From: Pseudomonas versuta
GTDB taxonomy: Bacteria > Pseudomonadota > Gammaproteobacteria > Pseudomonadales > Pseudomonadaceae
Length of the DNA stretch: 64,000 bases
Direction of reading: 5' to 3'
Assembly: GCF_001294575.1 (NCBI RefSeq)
Contig: NZ_CP012676.1
Location: forward strand, 1,116,001 to 1,180,000
Shown here in pieces: positions 43,549 through 52,443 of the stretch. The notes under the pieces were generated by a model that saw only the letters and a list, made by a program, of their open reading frames with translations, was not told the DNA's origin and searched no databases. Each line of letters starts with the position of its first letter. The first letter of the stretch is position 1. Both the position numbers and the translations under genes were made by a program.

Positions 43549-43778
43549 GACGATTCCTCTGGTTTCAGTCCCGACTTTTGGCCAACGGGCCACATCAATA
43601 CTGCGGGGATAACACTAAGACAGCCTTTTTTGAAAAAACTGCGGAGCGCTTCGGTAAATTTTGTGTAAGGTTTGCCCGGCGCTGAGACGTTTCAGCCCGG
43701 GCAGCAGCAATATGATCCAACAAAATTACCCACGCGGCTTGCGCCGTTGATCTGAAAGCAATCTGCAAGGAGATGAGC

Positions 43779-44597
43779 ATGCAAATGAATCCGGATAAAG
43801 ACACCCGACTGTGCATATCGCTGTCGGGCCGACCGGGGAACTTCGGACTGCGTTTTCATAATCATCTGTACGAACAGCTGGGCCTGAACTTTTACTACAA
43901 GGCATTCAGCAGCAAGGATCTTGCAGGGGCGGTGACCGGTATCCGGGCCCTGGGCATTCGCGGTTGTGGCGTGTCCATGCCCTTCAAGGAGGCCTGCATT
44001 GCGCTGGTCGATGAGCTGGATGCTTCGGCGCAAGCCATTGCCTCGATCAATACCATCGTCAACACCGATGGCCACCTGAAGGCTTACAACACCGACTACA
44101 TCGCCATCGCGCAGTTGCTGCGCAACCATAAGGTGGCGCAGGAAACCACGTTCGCCCTGCGCGGTAGCGGCGGTATGGCCAAAGCGGTGGCCTCGGCCTT
44201 GCGTGATGGCGGTTATCGCAATGGCCTGATCGTGGCCCGCAATGAAGCCACGGGCGCGGGGCTGGCCAAAAACCTGGGTTATGCCTGGCAGCCGGAGCTG
44301 GGGGCGAGCAGGCCGCAAATGTTGATCAACACCACGCCCGTGGGCATGACCGGTGGCGCCGAGGCGAATGATCTGGCATTTGAAGAGGATGCGATTGCGC
44401 AGGCAGAAATCGTCTTCGATGTGGTGGCCATTCCGGCTGAAACGCCATTGATCGTAAGCGGTCGCGCTCAGGGCAAGCGCGTCATCACCGGCCTTGAAGT
44501 CATTGCGATTCAGGCGCTGGAGCAGTTTGTGCTGTACACCGGCGTGCGGCCGACACCTGAGCAATTCAAGGCCGCCGTAGCCTTTGCGCGCAGCTGA
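43779..44597 (+). CDS. shikimate 5-dehydrogenase-family oxidoreductase
   Basis: A 272-residue AroE-like NAD(P)-dependent dehydrogenase, distinct from the housekeeping AroE. SLSGRPGNFGLRFHNHLYEQ near residue 12 replaces the usual IGxPxxHSxSP shikimate-binding segment. The catalytic lysine is in GVSMPFKEACIALVDE near residue 65. INTIVNTDGHLKAYNTDY near residue 85 is the second conserved block, and LRGSGGMAKAVASAL the nucleotide loop. The AGGAG at 43769 serves the ATG at 43779 best; an ATG six bases earlier lies too close. Substrate could be shikimate or quinate-like; not determinable here. Confidence 0.85.
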   Translation: MQMNPDKDTRLCISLSGRPGNFGLRFHNHLYEQLGLNFYYKAFSSKDLAGAVTGIRALGIRGCGVSMPFKEACIALVDELDASAQAIASINTIVNTDGHLKAYNTDYIAIAQLLRNHKVAQETTFALRGSGGMAKAVASALRDGGYRNGLIVARNEATGAGLAKNLGYAWQPELGASRPQMLINTTPVGMTGGAEANDLAFEEDAIAQAEIVFDVVAIPAETPLIVSGRAQGKRVITGLEVIAIQALEQFVLYTGVRPTPEQFKAAVAFARS

Positions 44598-44636
44598 GTG
44601 AGAAGTCGGGCGAGTCACCTCGCCCGAATTACCTGG

Positions 44637-45308
44637 TTATTCCAGCTCCGCCAGACGAGCTTCGAGCGCCGCTATTCTCGCCTCGAGGGCTTCAAAGCGC
44701 TCCAGTGATACGCCGGAGCCGCTGCTGCGTTCGGCCGATTGCTGACGGGCCGAGATGATTGTTTCGATATCGGCCGGGTCGCCCAGTGAATGCATGTAGC
44801 GGTCTTCGCGCTGGCCGGACTGGCGCGGCACCAGCAGCGCCAGATCACGGGCGATCAGACGCTCCAGCTGGTGCTGCACTTGCTCGGTGTCTTCAAAATC
44901 GTGCATGCGCCCGCTGCGGGTCAGCAGCTCATTGAGGGTCTGCGGGCCGCGCAAAAACAGTAACCCCAGCAGAATCACCTGGGCCGGAACCAGTTCCAGT
45001 TCCTTGTCGACCTTGTGTTCCCAGCGATCGGCACGGCTGCCCATCACCAGGCGGGTAAAGCCGCGACCTTCCAGTGCGCGCAGGCTTTGGCCAACCTGAC
45101 CCTGGGTCAGGTTCATGACCGGCTCGCGACTGGTTTTCTGATTGCAGGCCAGCACCAGCGCATTAAGGGTCAATGGATAGGTTTCAGGATGGGTTGCCTG
45201 TTTCTCGATCAGGGAGCCGAGAATGCGGATCTCGATGCTGTTGAGACGAGGCCCGGTATCAGATTCGATCTGCGGGTTTTCTGGGGACTGACTCGCTGGG
45301 GCTTCCAT
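44637..45308 (-). CDS. YceH-family protein (DUF480)
   Basis: A 223-residue protein made of two winged-helix-like repeats, the YceH/DUF480 family. [20 protein letters not shown] near residue 23 and [20 protein letters not shown] near residue 45 are strongly conserved family blocks. SRADRWEHK follows near residue 92. The C-terminal 25 residues form a short coiled coil ([19 protein letters not shown]). Members are soluble and likely bind nucleic acid, but no precise role is known. It is a single gene. Confidence 0.9.
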   Translation of the reverse strand: MEAPASQSPENPQIESDTGPRLNSIEIRILGSLIEKQATHPETYPLTLNALVLACNQKTSREPVMNLTQGQVGQSLRALEGRGFTRLVMGSRADRWEHKVDKELELVPAQVILLGLLFLRGPQTLNELLTRSGRMHDFEDTEQVQHQLERLIARDLALLVPRQSGQREDRYMHSLGDPADIETIISARQQSAERSSGSGVSLERFEALEARIAALEARLAELE

Positions 45309-45420
45309 TTCTGTTCTCCATTTTTAGCCAGCGGCCATTGTGGAGTTTTTTGCGCCTTAGAGCGACTGTCTTGATTGGCCCGCTGGCGCCGCCTTGGGCG
45401 GTACCTGCGGGGGTGACCGG

Positions 45421-46737
45421 CTAGCGGTTGACCAGTTTGGCCGGCAGTGCAATCACCAGCAGGCTGCTCATCAGCAGGCAGCCGGCAAAGAACCACAGCG
45501 CTCCGGCACCGCTGCCGGTGACGTCGACGGCAATGCCCATCAACGAATTGCTCACCAGCCCGGCGATATTGGCCAGCGAACAGGCCAGGGCGAACCCGGT
45601 CGCGGCCGCCCGGCCCTTGAGAAAGGTCGCCGGTAAACTGAAAAATACCGGCACGGCCCCGATGATGGTGGCCGAAGCAATGGCAAACAGCAAAACCGTG
45701 GCAAACACGTTGTGGCTAAAAAAAGTGGTGACGGCCATGGCTGCTGCACCCATCAGAAAAGGCACGATGATATGCCAGCGCCGTTCGCGGCGACGGTCCG
45801 AACTTGCGCCAATCAGCAGCATCCCAACCAGCGCGGCGGCACTGGGCAGGGCGGTCAGCACGCCGATATGGAAGTTGTCGGCTACCCCGGCGTTACGAAT
45901 GAAAGTCGGCATCCAGAACGCCATGGCATAGGCACTGAGCAGGATGGAAAAGTCGATCCCGCCGAGCATCCAGACCTTGAGGTTGAAGAAACCGTCACGA
46001 AAGCTGTGCTTGCTGTGTTTACCCTCGACCTCATCCAGGCGCAGCTCACCTTCGAGCAAGACTTTTTCTTCAGGGGTCAGCCATTTGGCTTTGTGAGGGT
46101 TATCAGGCAGTACCCAGAACGTCAGGATGCCAAGCAGGACGCTGGGTACCGCCTCAACGATAAACAGCCATTGCCAGCCGCGCAGGCCGGCGGCGTTGTC
46201 GAACGCGCCCATGATCCAGCCCGACAGCGGACCGCCGATAACACTGGAAAGCGGCATGCCGATCATGAACAGGGCAATGATGCGCCCGCGCCGGTAGGTC
46301 GGAAACCAGGTGGTCAGGTAGTACAAGACTCCCGGCAGAAAGCCGGCTTCGGCGGCGCCCAGCAGCAAGCGTACAAAGTAGAACTGGGTCGGGGTAGTGA
46401 CCAGCATGGTGCAGGCCGACAGCAGGCCCCAGGTGATCATGATCCGGGCAATCCAGACCTTGGCCCCGACTTTCTCCAAGACCAGGTTGCTCGGCACCTC
46501 GAACAGGATATAACCGACGAAAAACAGGCCCGCCCCCAGGCCAAATGCAGTCTCGCTGAAGTGCAGGTCCTGGAGCATTTGCAGCTTGGCGAACCCAATG
46601 TTGATGCGGTCCAGATAGGACGCCAGATAACAGAAGCAAAGGAAGGGGATCAGCTTCCAGGTGATCTTGTGATAGAGCGCCTTGATGCGCTCTGCGACAG
46701 GAGTCGCAAGGCTTGTTCCAGCATTTGCAGAGGGCAT
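45421..46737 (-). CDS. MFS transporter, anion:cation symporter (ACS) family
   Basis: A 438-residue major facilitator with twelve hydrophobic helices, resembling tartrate/phthalate/glucarate transporters. CFCYLASYLDRINIGFAKLQ near residue 33 holds the D-R-x-N-I-G-x-A motif typical of this family. FFVGYILFEVPSNLVLEKVG near residue 70 and GMPLSSVIGGPLSGWIMG near residue 165 are also standard. The substrate is probably an organic acid. I start at 46737, where CAGGAGAC gives a good ribosome-binding site; the 44-codon upstream extension is rejected. It is divergent from the xdhC remnant. Confidence 0.87.
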   Translation of the reverse strand: MPSANAGTSLATPVAERIKALYHKITWKLIPFLCFCYLASYLDRINIGFAKLQMLQDLHFSETAFGLGAGLFFVGYILFEVPSNLVLEKVGAKVWIARIMITWGLLSACTMLVTTPTQFYFVRLLLGAAEAGFLPGVLYYLTTWFPTYRRGRIIALFMIGMPLSSVIGGPLSGWIMGAFDNAAGLRGWQWLFIVEAVPSVLLGILTFWVLPDNPHKAKWLTPEEKVLLEGELRLDEVEGKHSKHSFRDGFFNLKVWMLGGIDFSILLSAYAMAFWMPTFIRNAGVADNFHIGVLTALPSAAALVGMLLIGASSDRRRERRWHIIVPFLMGAAAMAVTTFFSHNVFATVLLFAIASATIIGAVPVFFSLPATFLKGRAAATGFALACSLANIAGLVSNSLMGIAVDVTGSGAGALWFFAGCLLMSSLLVIALPAKLVNR

Positions 46738-46861
46738 GGGTGTCTCCTGGCGGTGACGAGTGTTTGTTTTTGTGTAGCCGCGATCAGTGCTTTGCCAGGC
46801 TCCAAAAGCGGTTTCCACAGGCAGTGTCAGAAGACTGGGCCGGCCCTGCTCGATGATATGA

Positions 46862-47209
46862 GTGCGCAAAGGCGGGCGGACACCAGCATATCGACTTTGG
46901 CGTCTGACAGCTCAATGGCGCATGCACCCGGTTCTTCCTGCCCCGGCTTATGTCGGGCAACTGGGCCCCACAGAGCGCACGGAGCGGCTGCTTGAGCAAA
47001 GCGATGGCGGGGCCGCTGCATCACGCGGTGAACTGCGCTATGCCGCGGGGCTGGATCTGGGCGGCGATACCCCGCAAAGTGTCGCTCTTGCCATCGTCGG
47101 TGAAATCACCGCAGCATTTGGCGCTGTCAGCGCGCACACCGGAGGCAAGAGATGCCCGTCGATATGGAACAGACTGAGGTCGTGGCGGTGGTACTTGCTG
47201 CGGGGCTGA
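46862..47209 (+). pseudogene. C-terminal remnant of an XdhC-family gene
   Basis: The frame encodes LPAPAYVGQLGPTERTERLL and then GLDLGGDTPQSVALAIVGEI, the two conserved C-terminal blocks of XdhC/CoxI proteins that insert or protect molybdenum cofactor. No N-terminal two thirds of XdhC exists upstream: the promoter of the divergent MFS gene begins there. The 3' end overruns the start of the nucleotidyltransferase gene by 58 bp. A MocA-type gene normally sits beside xdhC, so this looks like a once intact pair that lost its 5' end. Whether any peptide is made is doubtful. Confidence 0.6.
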
Positions 47210-48306
47210 GCCGGCGCATGGGGCCCGACAACAAGTTGCTGCTGCCGTTGGCCGAGCAGCCGATGGTCAGGCATGTGGTACAGGCCGCGCTCGCCTCGCG
47301 CTGCGCCAAAGTGCTGGTGGTCATCGGGCATGAGGCCGCTGATGTTCGCCGGGCCCTGTCCGGGCTGGCGGTCGAATATGTGCTTAACCAGGATTTTATG
47401 GAAGGCATCGGCTCGTCGGTGCGTGTCGGCGCCAGAGCCCTCAGTGACCGGCAGGCGGTGATTATTTGTCTGGGGGACATGCCCGGCGTCACGTCCGGGG
47501 TCATTGATCAGTTGATTGATGCCATGCAGGCGAACCCCGGTGTCGTGGGGTTTCAGGCCAGTTACAAGGGCAAGCGCGGCAACCCGGTGCTGTGGACACC
47601 CGAGTGTTTGCCCGGGCTTAGAGCCTGTGCCGGTGACGAAGGTGCGCGCCCGCTTTTGCGCCGGTATCGCGAGCGCGTCATGGCCGTAGAAACCGCCAGT
47701 CAATGGGTGAGGGTTGATCTTGATACACCCGAAGACTACTGGCGTGTCTATAATCGCCGCACATCCAATTCCCGCCCACAGACTGTCGAGACTTTCATGA
47801 CTATCTCTCTGTACGCCGCTTCCGTTCCCGTGTTCAAACAAATGCTCAACGCCCTGAGCGGTGTTCTGGCCAAGGCCGAGGCTCATGCGACGGCCAAGAA
47901 CATCGATCCAAGTGTTTTCCTGCAAGCGCGTCTGGCGCCGGACATGTTCCCGCTGGTACGCCAGGTGCAAATCGCGGTTGATTTTGCCAAGGGTGTTTCG
48001 GGCCGTCTGGCTGAAATCGAACTGCCGAAGTACGACGACAGCGAAGTGACCTTTGCTGACCTGCAAGCGCTGATCAGCAAAGTGCTGGCGTTTGTCGACG
48101 GCATCAAGCCTGAGCAAATCGACGGCAAGGAAGGCATCGAAATCATCACCCGTCAGGGCACCCCGAAAGAAAAACGCTTCACCGGCCAGGCTTACCTGCT
48201 GACCTACGGCCTGCCTCAGTTCTTCTTCCACGTGACCACTGCTTACGCGATCCTGCGTCACAATGGCGTTGAAGTGGGCAAGCGCGACTACATGGGCGCG
48301 TTCTGA
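47152..48306 (+). CDS. MocA-type nucleotidyltransferase joined in frame to a DUF1993 protein
   Basis: One open frame of 384 residues contains two normally separate proteins. Residues 1 to about 205 are a nucleotidyltransferase: VVLAAGLSRRMGPDNKLLLP near residue 12 is the NTP-binding loop, and LGDMPGV the metal site, as in MocA (cytidylyltransferase for molybdenum cofactor). From residue 216 (MTISLYAASVPVFKQMLNAL) onward the sequence is a complete DUF1993 protein of 169 residues, which usually starts exactly there. No stop separates them. A TATAAT box at 47749 could give the second part its own transcript, beginning at the ATG at 47797. Start at 47152 follows GGAGG. So this may be a true fusion or two overlapping expression units. 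Confidence 0.75.
   Translation: MPVDMEQTEVVAVVLAAGLSRRMGPDNKLLLPLAEQPMVRHVVQAALASRCAKVLVVIGHEAADVRRALSGLAVEYVLNQDFMEGIGSSVRVGARALSDRQAVIICLGDMPGVTSGVIDQLIDAMQANPGVVGFQASYKGKRGNPVLWTPECLPGLRACAGDEGARPLLRRYRERVMAVETASQWVRVDLDTPEDYWRVYNRRTSNSRPQTVETFMTISLYAASVPVFKQMLNALSGVLAKAEAHATAKNIDPSVFLQARLAPDMFPLVRQVQIAVDFAKGVSGRLAEIELPKYDDSEVTFADLQALISKVLAFVDGIKPEQIDGKEGIEIITRQGTPKEKRFTGQAYLLTYGLPQFFFHVTTAYAILRHNGVEVGKRDYMGAF
47749..47754 (+). promoter_or_regulatory. -10 box inside the nucleotidyltransferase gene
   Basis: A perfect TATAAT stands 42 bp before the ATG at 47797 of the DUF1993 part. No good -35 hexamer lies 16-18 bp upstream (TTGATA is 23 bp away), so the promoter call is tentative. Confidence 0.4.
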
Positions 48307-48313
48307 TCGCAAT

Positions 48314-48378
48314 ACAGTAGTCGCTGAAGAGGCTGCGATCGGGCAACCCCCGAACCGCGATACCTCGCCAGCGCTTAC
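48314..48378. repeat. degenerate inverted repeat related to the one at 23640
   Basis: CAGTAGTCGCTGAAGAGGCT and GCGATCGGG repeat the left arm at 23640 with a deletion; the right arm (CGCGATACCTCGCCAGCGCT) is eroded. It lies between the convergent DUF1993 and sstT genes. Confidence 0.55.
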
Positions 48379-48391
48379 AACACCGGCGCCG

Positions 48392-49615
48392 TCAAGACGC
48401 CGGTTCTTCCTTGGCCATGCAGGCCGCAGCAGTAAACAGTACGTCGGTGGACGAGTTCAGCGCGGTTTCGGCGGAGTCCTGCAGGATGCCGATAATGAAG
48501 CCCACGGCCACCACTTGCATCGCAATCTCGCTCGGGATGCCGAACAGGCTGCACGCCAGCGGGATCAGCAACAGCGAACCTCCCGCTACCCCCGATGCCC
48601 CACAGGCACAAATGGCTGCCACTACACTCAGCAAAATCGCGGTCGGAATGTCGACTTCAATGCCCAGGGTATGCACGGCGGCCAGGCTCAATACCGTAAT
48701 GGTGATTGCGGCGCCCGCCATATTGATGGTCGCGCCCAGCGGGATCGACACCGAGTAGGTGTCTTCATGGAGCCCCAGGCGCTCGCTCAGTGCCATGTTC
48801 ACGGGGATGTTGGCCGCCGAGCTGCGGGTGAAAAACGCGGTTATCCCGCTTTCACGCAAGCACAGAAACACCAGCGGGTACGGATTGCGGCGCAGTTTCC
48901 AGAACACGATCAACGGGTTCATGACCAGTGCCACAAACAGCATGCTGCCAATCAGTACGGCGAGCAGGTGCAGGTAGCCCAGCAGGGCACCGAAACCTGA
49001 GGTGGCGAGAGTCGAAGCCACCAGGCCGAAAATCCCCAACGGCGCAAAGCGGATGACTACGCGCACGATCAGGGTGACGCCATTGGACAGGTCGCTGAGC
49101 ACGGTGCGGGTAGTATCGCCGGCATGGCGAATGGCAACGCCCATGCCGATGGCCCACGCCAGAATGCCGATAAAATTGGCGTTCATCAGTGCGCTGACGG
49201 GGTTGTCGACCACGCTCAACAGCAGGCTTTGCATGACTTCGCTGATCCCGCCCGGGGCTGCAATGGCGATATTTTCCGTTACCAGCACCAGGTTCGAGGG
49301 GAACATCATGCTGGCAATGACGGCCACGACGGCGGCGGCAAAGGTGCCGAACAGGTAGAGCACCAGGATCGGGCGGATATGGGTTTCTTGCCCGTGCTTG
49401 TGGTTGGCAATGGAAGCCATGACCAGAACAAACACCAGGATCGGGGCCACGGCTTTCAAGGCGCTGACGAACACCTTGCCGATAAAGGCCACCGAAAGTG
49501 CAGCAGCAGGCGCAAGCCAGGCCAGCAAAATACCGGCAATCAGGCCAATCACAATCTGTGTGACCAGGCTGGTGCGTTTGAGCTTTTGCAGCAGGGAAGG
49601 TGGAGCGTCAGTCAT
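48392..49615 (-). CDS. sstT: serine/threonine:Na+ symporter SstT
   Basis: An inner-membrane DAACS-family transporter of 407 residues that takes up L-serine and L-threonine with Na+. There are eight or nine hydrophobic segments plus two hairpins. [20 protein letters not shown] near residue 270 is the serine-rich hairpin 1, [20 protein letters not shown] near residue 305 is helix 7 with the Na+ site, and [20 protein letters not shown] near residue 345 is hairpin 2. I start at 49615 ([10 protein letters not shown]), with an AGAAAC/ACC leader but no strong ribosome-binding site; the ATG 19 codons upstream is less likely. Confidence 0.93.
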   Translation of the reverse strand: MTDAPPSLLQKLKRTSLVTQIVIGLIAGILLAWLAPAAALSVAFIGKVFVSALKAVAPILVFVLVMASIANHKHGQETHIRPILVLYLFGTFAAAVVAVIASMMFPSNLVLVTENIAIAAPGGISEVMQSLLLSVVDNPVSALMNANFIGILAWAIGMGVAIRHAGDTTRTVLSDLSNGVTLIVRVVIRFAPLGIFGLVASTLATSGFGALLGYLHLLAVLIGSMLFVALVMNPLIVFWKLRRNPYPLVFLCLRESGITAFFTRSSAANIPVNMALSERLGLHEDTYSVSIPLGATINMAGAAITITVLSLAAVHTLGIEVDIPTAILLSVVAAICACGASGVAGGSLLLIPLACSLFGIPSEIAMQVVAVGFIIGILQDSAETALNSSTDVLFTAAACMAKEEPAS

Positions 49616-49982
49616 AAGGGTTTCTCTAGTTGTTTTGGACCGTGCACTGAGCAACAGCGGGACGATCTGCAACGAGCGGGCAGGCAGATCGATGACGGTC
49701 GGCGGGTTAAAACGTGTTGAGTAAAGCAGAGTCGGCAGCCTAGGTGAGTCAAGCGTGCCAAGTGGGTCTGTCCGGCCAGATTCATGGCGGGGGCGGACTT
49801 TAGCATAGTGCCGGGGGCGCTTCGCGGTTCAGGGGCAATCTGCCACACCCGTGGGGGGATCTTCTCTGGGGTGGCGTGCCCCCGGGGGCGGTCGTTCTGC
49901 TACTATCGCCCATCCTCATCCTTGTTCAAATCAGCGGACCTGTTTCGGTTATCGCTGGCGTTGCTGTTTCTGGAGTCATTTC
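49616..49982. other. intergenic region between divergent sstT and an MFS gene
   Basis: About 370 bp without a convincing gene. It must hold two divergent promoters; I see no clear palindrome, riboswitch or repeat in it. Confidence 0.5.
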
Positions 49983-51140
49983 ATGTTGTTGCCCATCCTG
50001 CTGCTGTCTGCGGCCGGCTTTACCGTGCTTACCACCGAGTTCATCATTGTCGGCCTGCTGCCCTCGATTGCCCGTGATCTAGAGGTCAGCGTGCCCCAGG
50101 CCGGTTTGCTGGTGACATTGTTCGCTTTTACAGTGGCGGCCCTGGGGCCGTTTTTGACTGCATACTTTGCGCGTTTCAAACGCAAGCCTCTGTTTATTAC
50201 GATCTTGTTGATGTTTGCCTTCGCCAATACCCTCGCGGCGCTGGCGCCCAATATTTGGGTGATGGGCTTTGCCCGTTTGTTGCCGGCATTGGGCTTGCCG
50301 GTGTTTTGGGCCTTGGCCAGCGAAACGGCGGTAGACATCGTAGGGCCGGAGTACGCCGGGCGGGCGATTGCCAAAATCGGTTTCGGGATTGTCTGTGCGA
50401 CTGTATTCGGGATTCCGGTCGGAACCTTGATCTCCGATGCCTGGGGCTGGCGCAGTGCATTCGCCATTCTAGCGGTGGTTGCACTGGCCAAGGCCTTGTT
50501 GCTGTGGGTTTATTTGCCGGCGACGCACGTGGCCAGGGCCAGCGTTACCCTGCGCTCGCAATTGAGCCTGTTGCGCAGCCCGCTGATGATTGGCCATATC
50601 GTGCTGTCAGTGCTGGTATTCAGCGGCATGTTCACGGCCTACACCTATCTGGCCGACATCCTGGAACGACTGGCGGGCTTTGATGGCACCCTGGTTGGCT
50701 GGTGCCTGATGGGCTTTGGCGCAGTCGGCCTGATCGGTAACTCACTGGGCGGGCGCATGGTGGATCGCCATCCGCTGATCGCGTCGATTGTGTTCAGCGC
50801 CTTTATGATCGGCGCCATGGTGGCGTTGATACCGAGTATTCATTCCTCGCTGGCGCTGGCGGCAGCAATGGCCATTTGGGGGATTAGCCAGTCGGCGCTG
50901 TTTCTGGTCAGTCATGTCCGGCTGATGAAAGCGGCGCCCCATGCTCCGGCTTTTGCCGCGTCATTGAATATTGCCGGGGGCAACCTGGGGATCGGTCTGG
51001 GCGCGATGGTCGGCGGCCAGGTAATCGACACCTACGGCCTGGGCAGCCTGGGCTTTGCTGCTGCCGGTTTTATCCTGCTCTCGATTTTGCTGGCGCTGAT
51101 GTTGATGACGGCAAAACCGCGTGCCGCGGCCAGCGCTTAG
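49983..51140 (+). CDS. MFS transporter, DHA1/AraJ-like
   Basis: A 385-residue major facilitator with twelve helices of the drug:H+ antiporter 1 type. LLSAAGFTVLTTEFIIVGLL near residue 7 is the first helix with the TxEF motif typical of AraJ/PbuE/NepI-like exporters. LLPALGLPVFWALASETAVD near residue 98 and a DAWGWRSAFA motif near residue 152 follow. The substrate is unknown; relatives export nucleosides, arabinose or drugs. GGAG nine bases upstream supports the ATG at 49983; the 44-codon extension to 49851 is not protein-like. It converges with nhaR, overlapping its stop by four bases. Confidence 0.85.
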   Translation: MLLPILLLSAAGFTVLTTEFIIVGLLPSIARDLEVSVPQAGLLVTLFAFTVAALGPFLTAYFARFKRKPLFITILLMFAFANTLAALAPNIWVMGFARLLPALGLPVFWALASETAVDIVGPEYAGRAIAKIGFGIVCATVFGIPVGTLISDAWGWRSAFAILAVVALAKALLLWVYLPATHVARASVTLRSQLSLLRSPLMIGHIVLSVLVFSGMFTAYTYLADILERLAGFDGTLVGWCLMGFGAVGLIGNSLGGRMVDRHPLIASIVFSAFMIGAMVALIPSIHSSLALAAAMAIWGISQSALFLVSHVRLMKAAPHAPAFAASLNIAGGNLGIGLGAMVGGQVIDTYGLGSLGFAAAGFILLSILLALMLMTAKPRAAASA

Positions 51141-52042
51141 TCGTTGGCAGGGGTGAACAACTCGCGTCGGGCACCCTCGGTAATTGCAACAATGCCGGGG
51201 TGTTGGCTCTTGCGTTCAACGGTGATGGCGTAAAACGATTCGGTGACCGCCTCGGTCTGGCCGATCAGCTCAACGTCGAACTGACGCATGACTTCCTGGG
51301 CGATCACGCTGGGGGCGATAAATACGCCGATGCCGGACTGGCCAAACGCTTGCATCAAAGCGCTGTCATCAAACTCACCGACGATTCGCGGCTGGATTTT
51401 CTGTTCTGCCAGCCAGCGCAGCAAACGACTGCGGATCACGGTTTCAGGGCCGGGGATCAGCAGCGGGGCGCCGTGCAGGCAGTGCGGGAAGTTTTCGGCG
51501 TAGTCCCTGGCCAGGGTTGAGGTGGCAAAAAAACTGATGCCGCATTCCCCCAGTTTTTGGCTCAGGCCTTTGATGTCGAGGTGGGAGGGCATTGGGCTGT
51601 CGGAAATCACCAGGTCCAGGCGTTGAATGGCCAGATCCGCCAGTAGCCGGTCGAGCTTGTCTTCACGGCAAGTAATACGAATCGGCTGGTCCAGCTCCAT
51701 GGTGGGAGCGATCAGGCGATAAACAATCGATTTGGGCACCACATCCGCCACACCCACCCTGAACAGGATCTGCTGCTCTTTGGGAGCCATGCGCAGCATG
51801 CTTTCCAGTTCGTTGCCGAGCTGGAAAATTTGCTCGGCATAGGGCAGGACCTGGCGCCCGGTCTCTGTCAGTTCCAGCTGACGGCCGACCCGGCGAAATA
51901 GCGGCAAGCCGTAGGTATCTTCCAGCAGGCTGATTTGCCCGCTGATGGTTTGTGGGGTGAGGTTCAGTTGCTCGCAGGCGCGCACAATGCTGCCGGTTTT
52001 GGCGACGACCCAGAAGTAATGCAGTTGGCGATAGTTGAGCAT
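51137..52042 (-). CDS. nhaR: LysR-family regulator NhaR
   Basis: A LysR-type regulator of 301 residues. The N-terminal helix-turn-helix reads LNYRQLHYFWVVAKTGSIVR and ACEQLNLTPQTISGQISLLE, which is characteristic of NhaR, activator of the Na+/H+ antiporter gene nhaA and of other cell-surface genes. The effector domain spans residues 90-290. No nhaA gene is next to it. A palindrome at 52050 immediately upstream of the start is a plausible autoregulatory site. It is divergent from a small lipoprotein gene. Confidence 0.85.
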   Translation of the reverse strand: MLNYRQLHYFWVVAKTGSIVRACEQLNLTPQTISGQISLLEDTYGLPLFRRVGRQLELTETGRQVLPYAEQIFQLGNELESMLRMAPKEQQILFRVGVADVVPKSIVYRLIAPTMELDQPIRITCREDKLDRLLADLAIQRLDLVISDSPMPSHLDIKGLSQKLGECGISFFATSTLARDYAENFPHCLHGAPLLIPGPETVIRSRLLRWLAEQKIQPRIVGEFDDSALMQAFGQSGIGVFIAPSVIAQEVMRQFDVELIGQTEAVTESFYAITVERKSQHPGIVAITEGARRELFTPAND

Positions 52043-52049
52043 GAGTCCA

Positions 52050-52072
52050 ATACTTCGTAAAAACCGAAGTAT
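52050..52072. promoter_or_regulatory. palindrome upstream of nhaR
   Basis: ATACTTCG and CGAAGTAT form a perfect 8-bp inverted repeat around TAAAAAC, 7 bp before the nhaR start. A related half, ACTGAAGTGTAT, lies at about 52096. It may be the operator of NhaR shared with the divergent lipoprotein gene. Confidence 0.5.
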
Positions 52073-52173
52073 AGCGCTTTAAAATACGAATTTTACTGAA
52101 GTGTATATCTCTCTAGAATCCCGCGTTATTCGCGAGCCACACACATGGCCGCCGTTATCGAGAGGAAAGCGAG

Positions 52174-52413
52174 ATGAACATTAAGAAAGCAGGTGCGCTG
52201 GCACTGGTAGCCGCTGGCCTGTTGCTGCTGGGCGGTTGTGATCAGGCCGAAAAAGCGGCGCAGCAAATGCTGAGTAAAACCGCTGAAACAGCCAAGCAGG
52301 CGATTGATGACACCCACAAGGCGGCGGAACAGGCGCTGAGCGAAGCCACCGGCGGTCAGGTTGAAAAAGATCAGCCCGAGCAACAACACAAAGAGTCGTC
52401 CCAAGCGATTTAA
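52174..52413 (+). CDS. small outer-membrane or inner-membrane lipoprotein
   Basis: A 79-residue lipoprotein. The signal peptide has the lipobox LLLLGGCDQ, so the mature protein starts with a lipid-modified Cys at residue 22. The rest is alanine/lysine-rich and predicted helical (AEKAAQQMLSKTAETAKQAI), ending with Gln/Glu-rich residues, like Lpp- or entericidin-like coiled proteins. GAGAGG precedes the ATG. It lies 30 bp upstream of terC, so they may be co-transcribed, and is divergent from nhaR. Confidence 0.8.
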   Translation: MNIKKAGALALVAAGLLLLGGCDQAEKAAQQMLSKTAETAKQAIDDTHKAAEQALSEATGGQVEKDQPEQQHKESSQAI

Positions 52414-52443
52414 CCCGTTCTAAACCAGAGTCAGAACACACTT

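Noticed and set aside
45712..46995. 427-codon plus-strand frame opposite the MFS gene
   Set aside because: Antisense shadow; composition is rich in Gln, Arg, His and Gly with no recognisable motif, while the minus-strand frame is a clear transporter.
47038..48312. 424-codon minus-strand frame opposite the nucleotidyltransferase-DUF1993 gene
   Set aside because: Antisense shadow; the plus-strand protein has clear motifs and a good ribosome-binding site.
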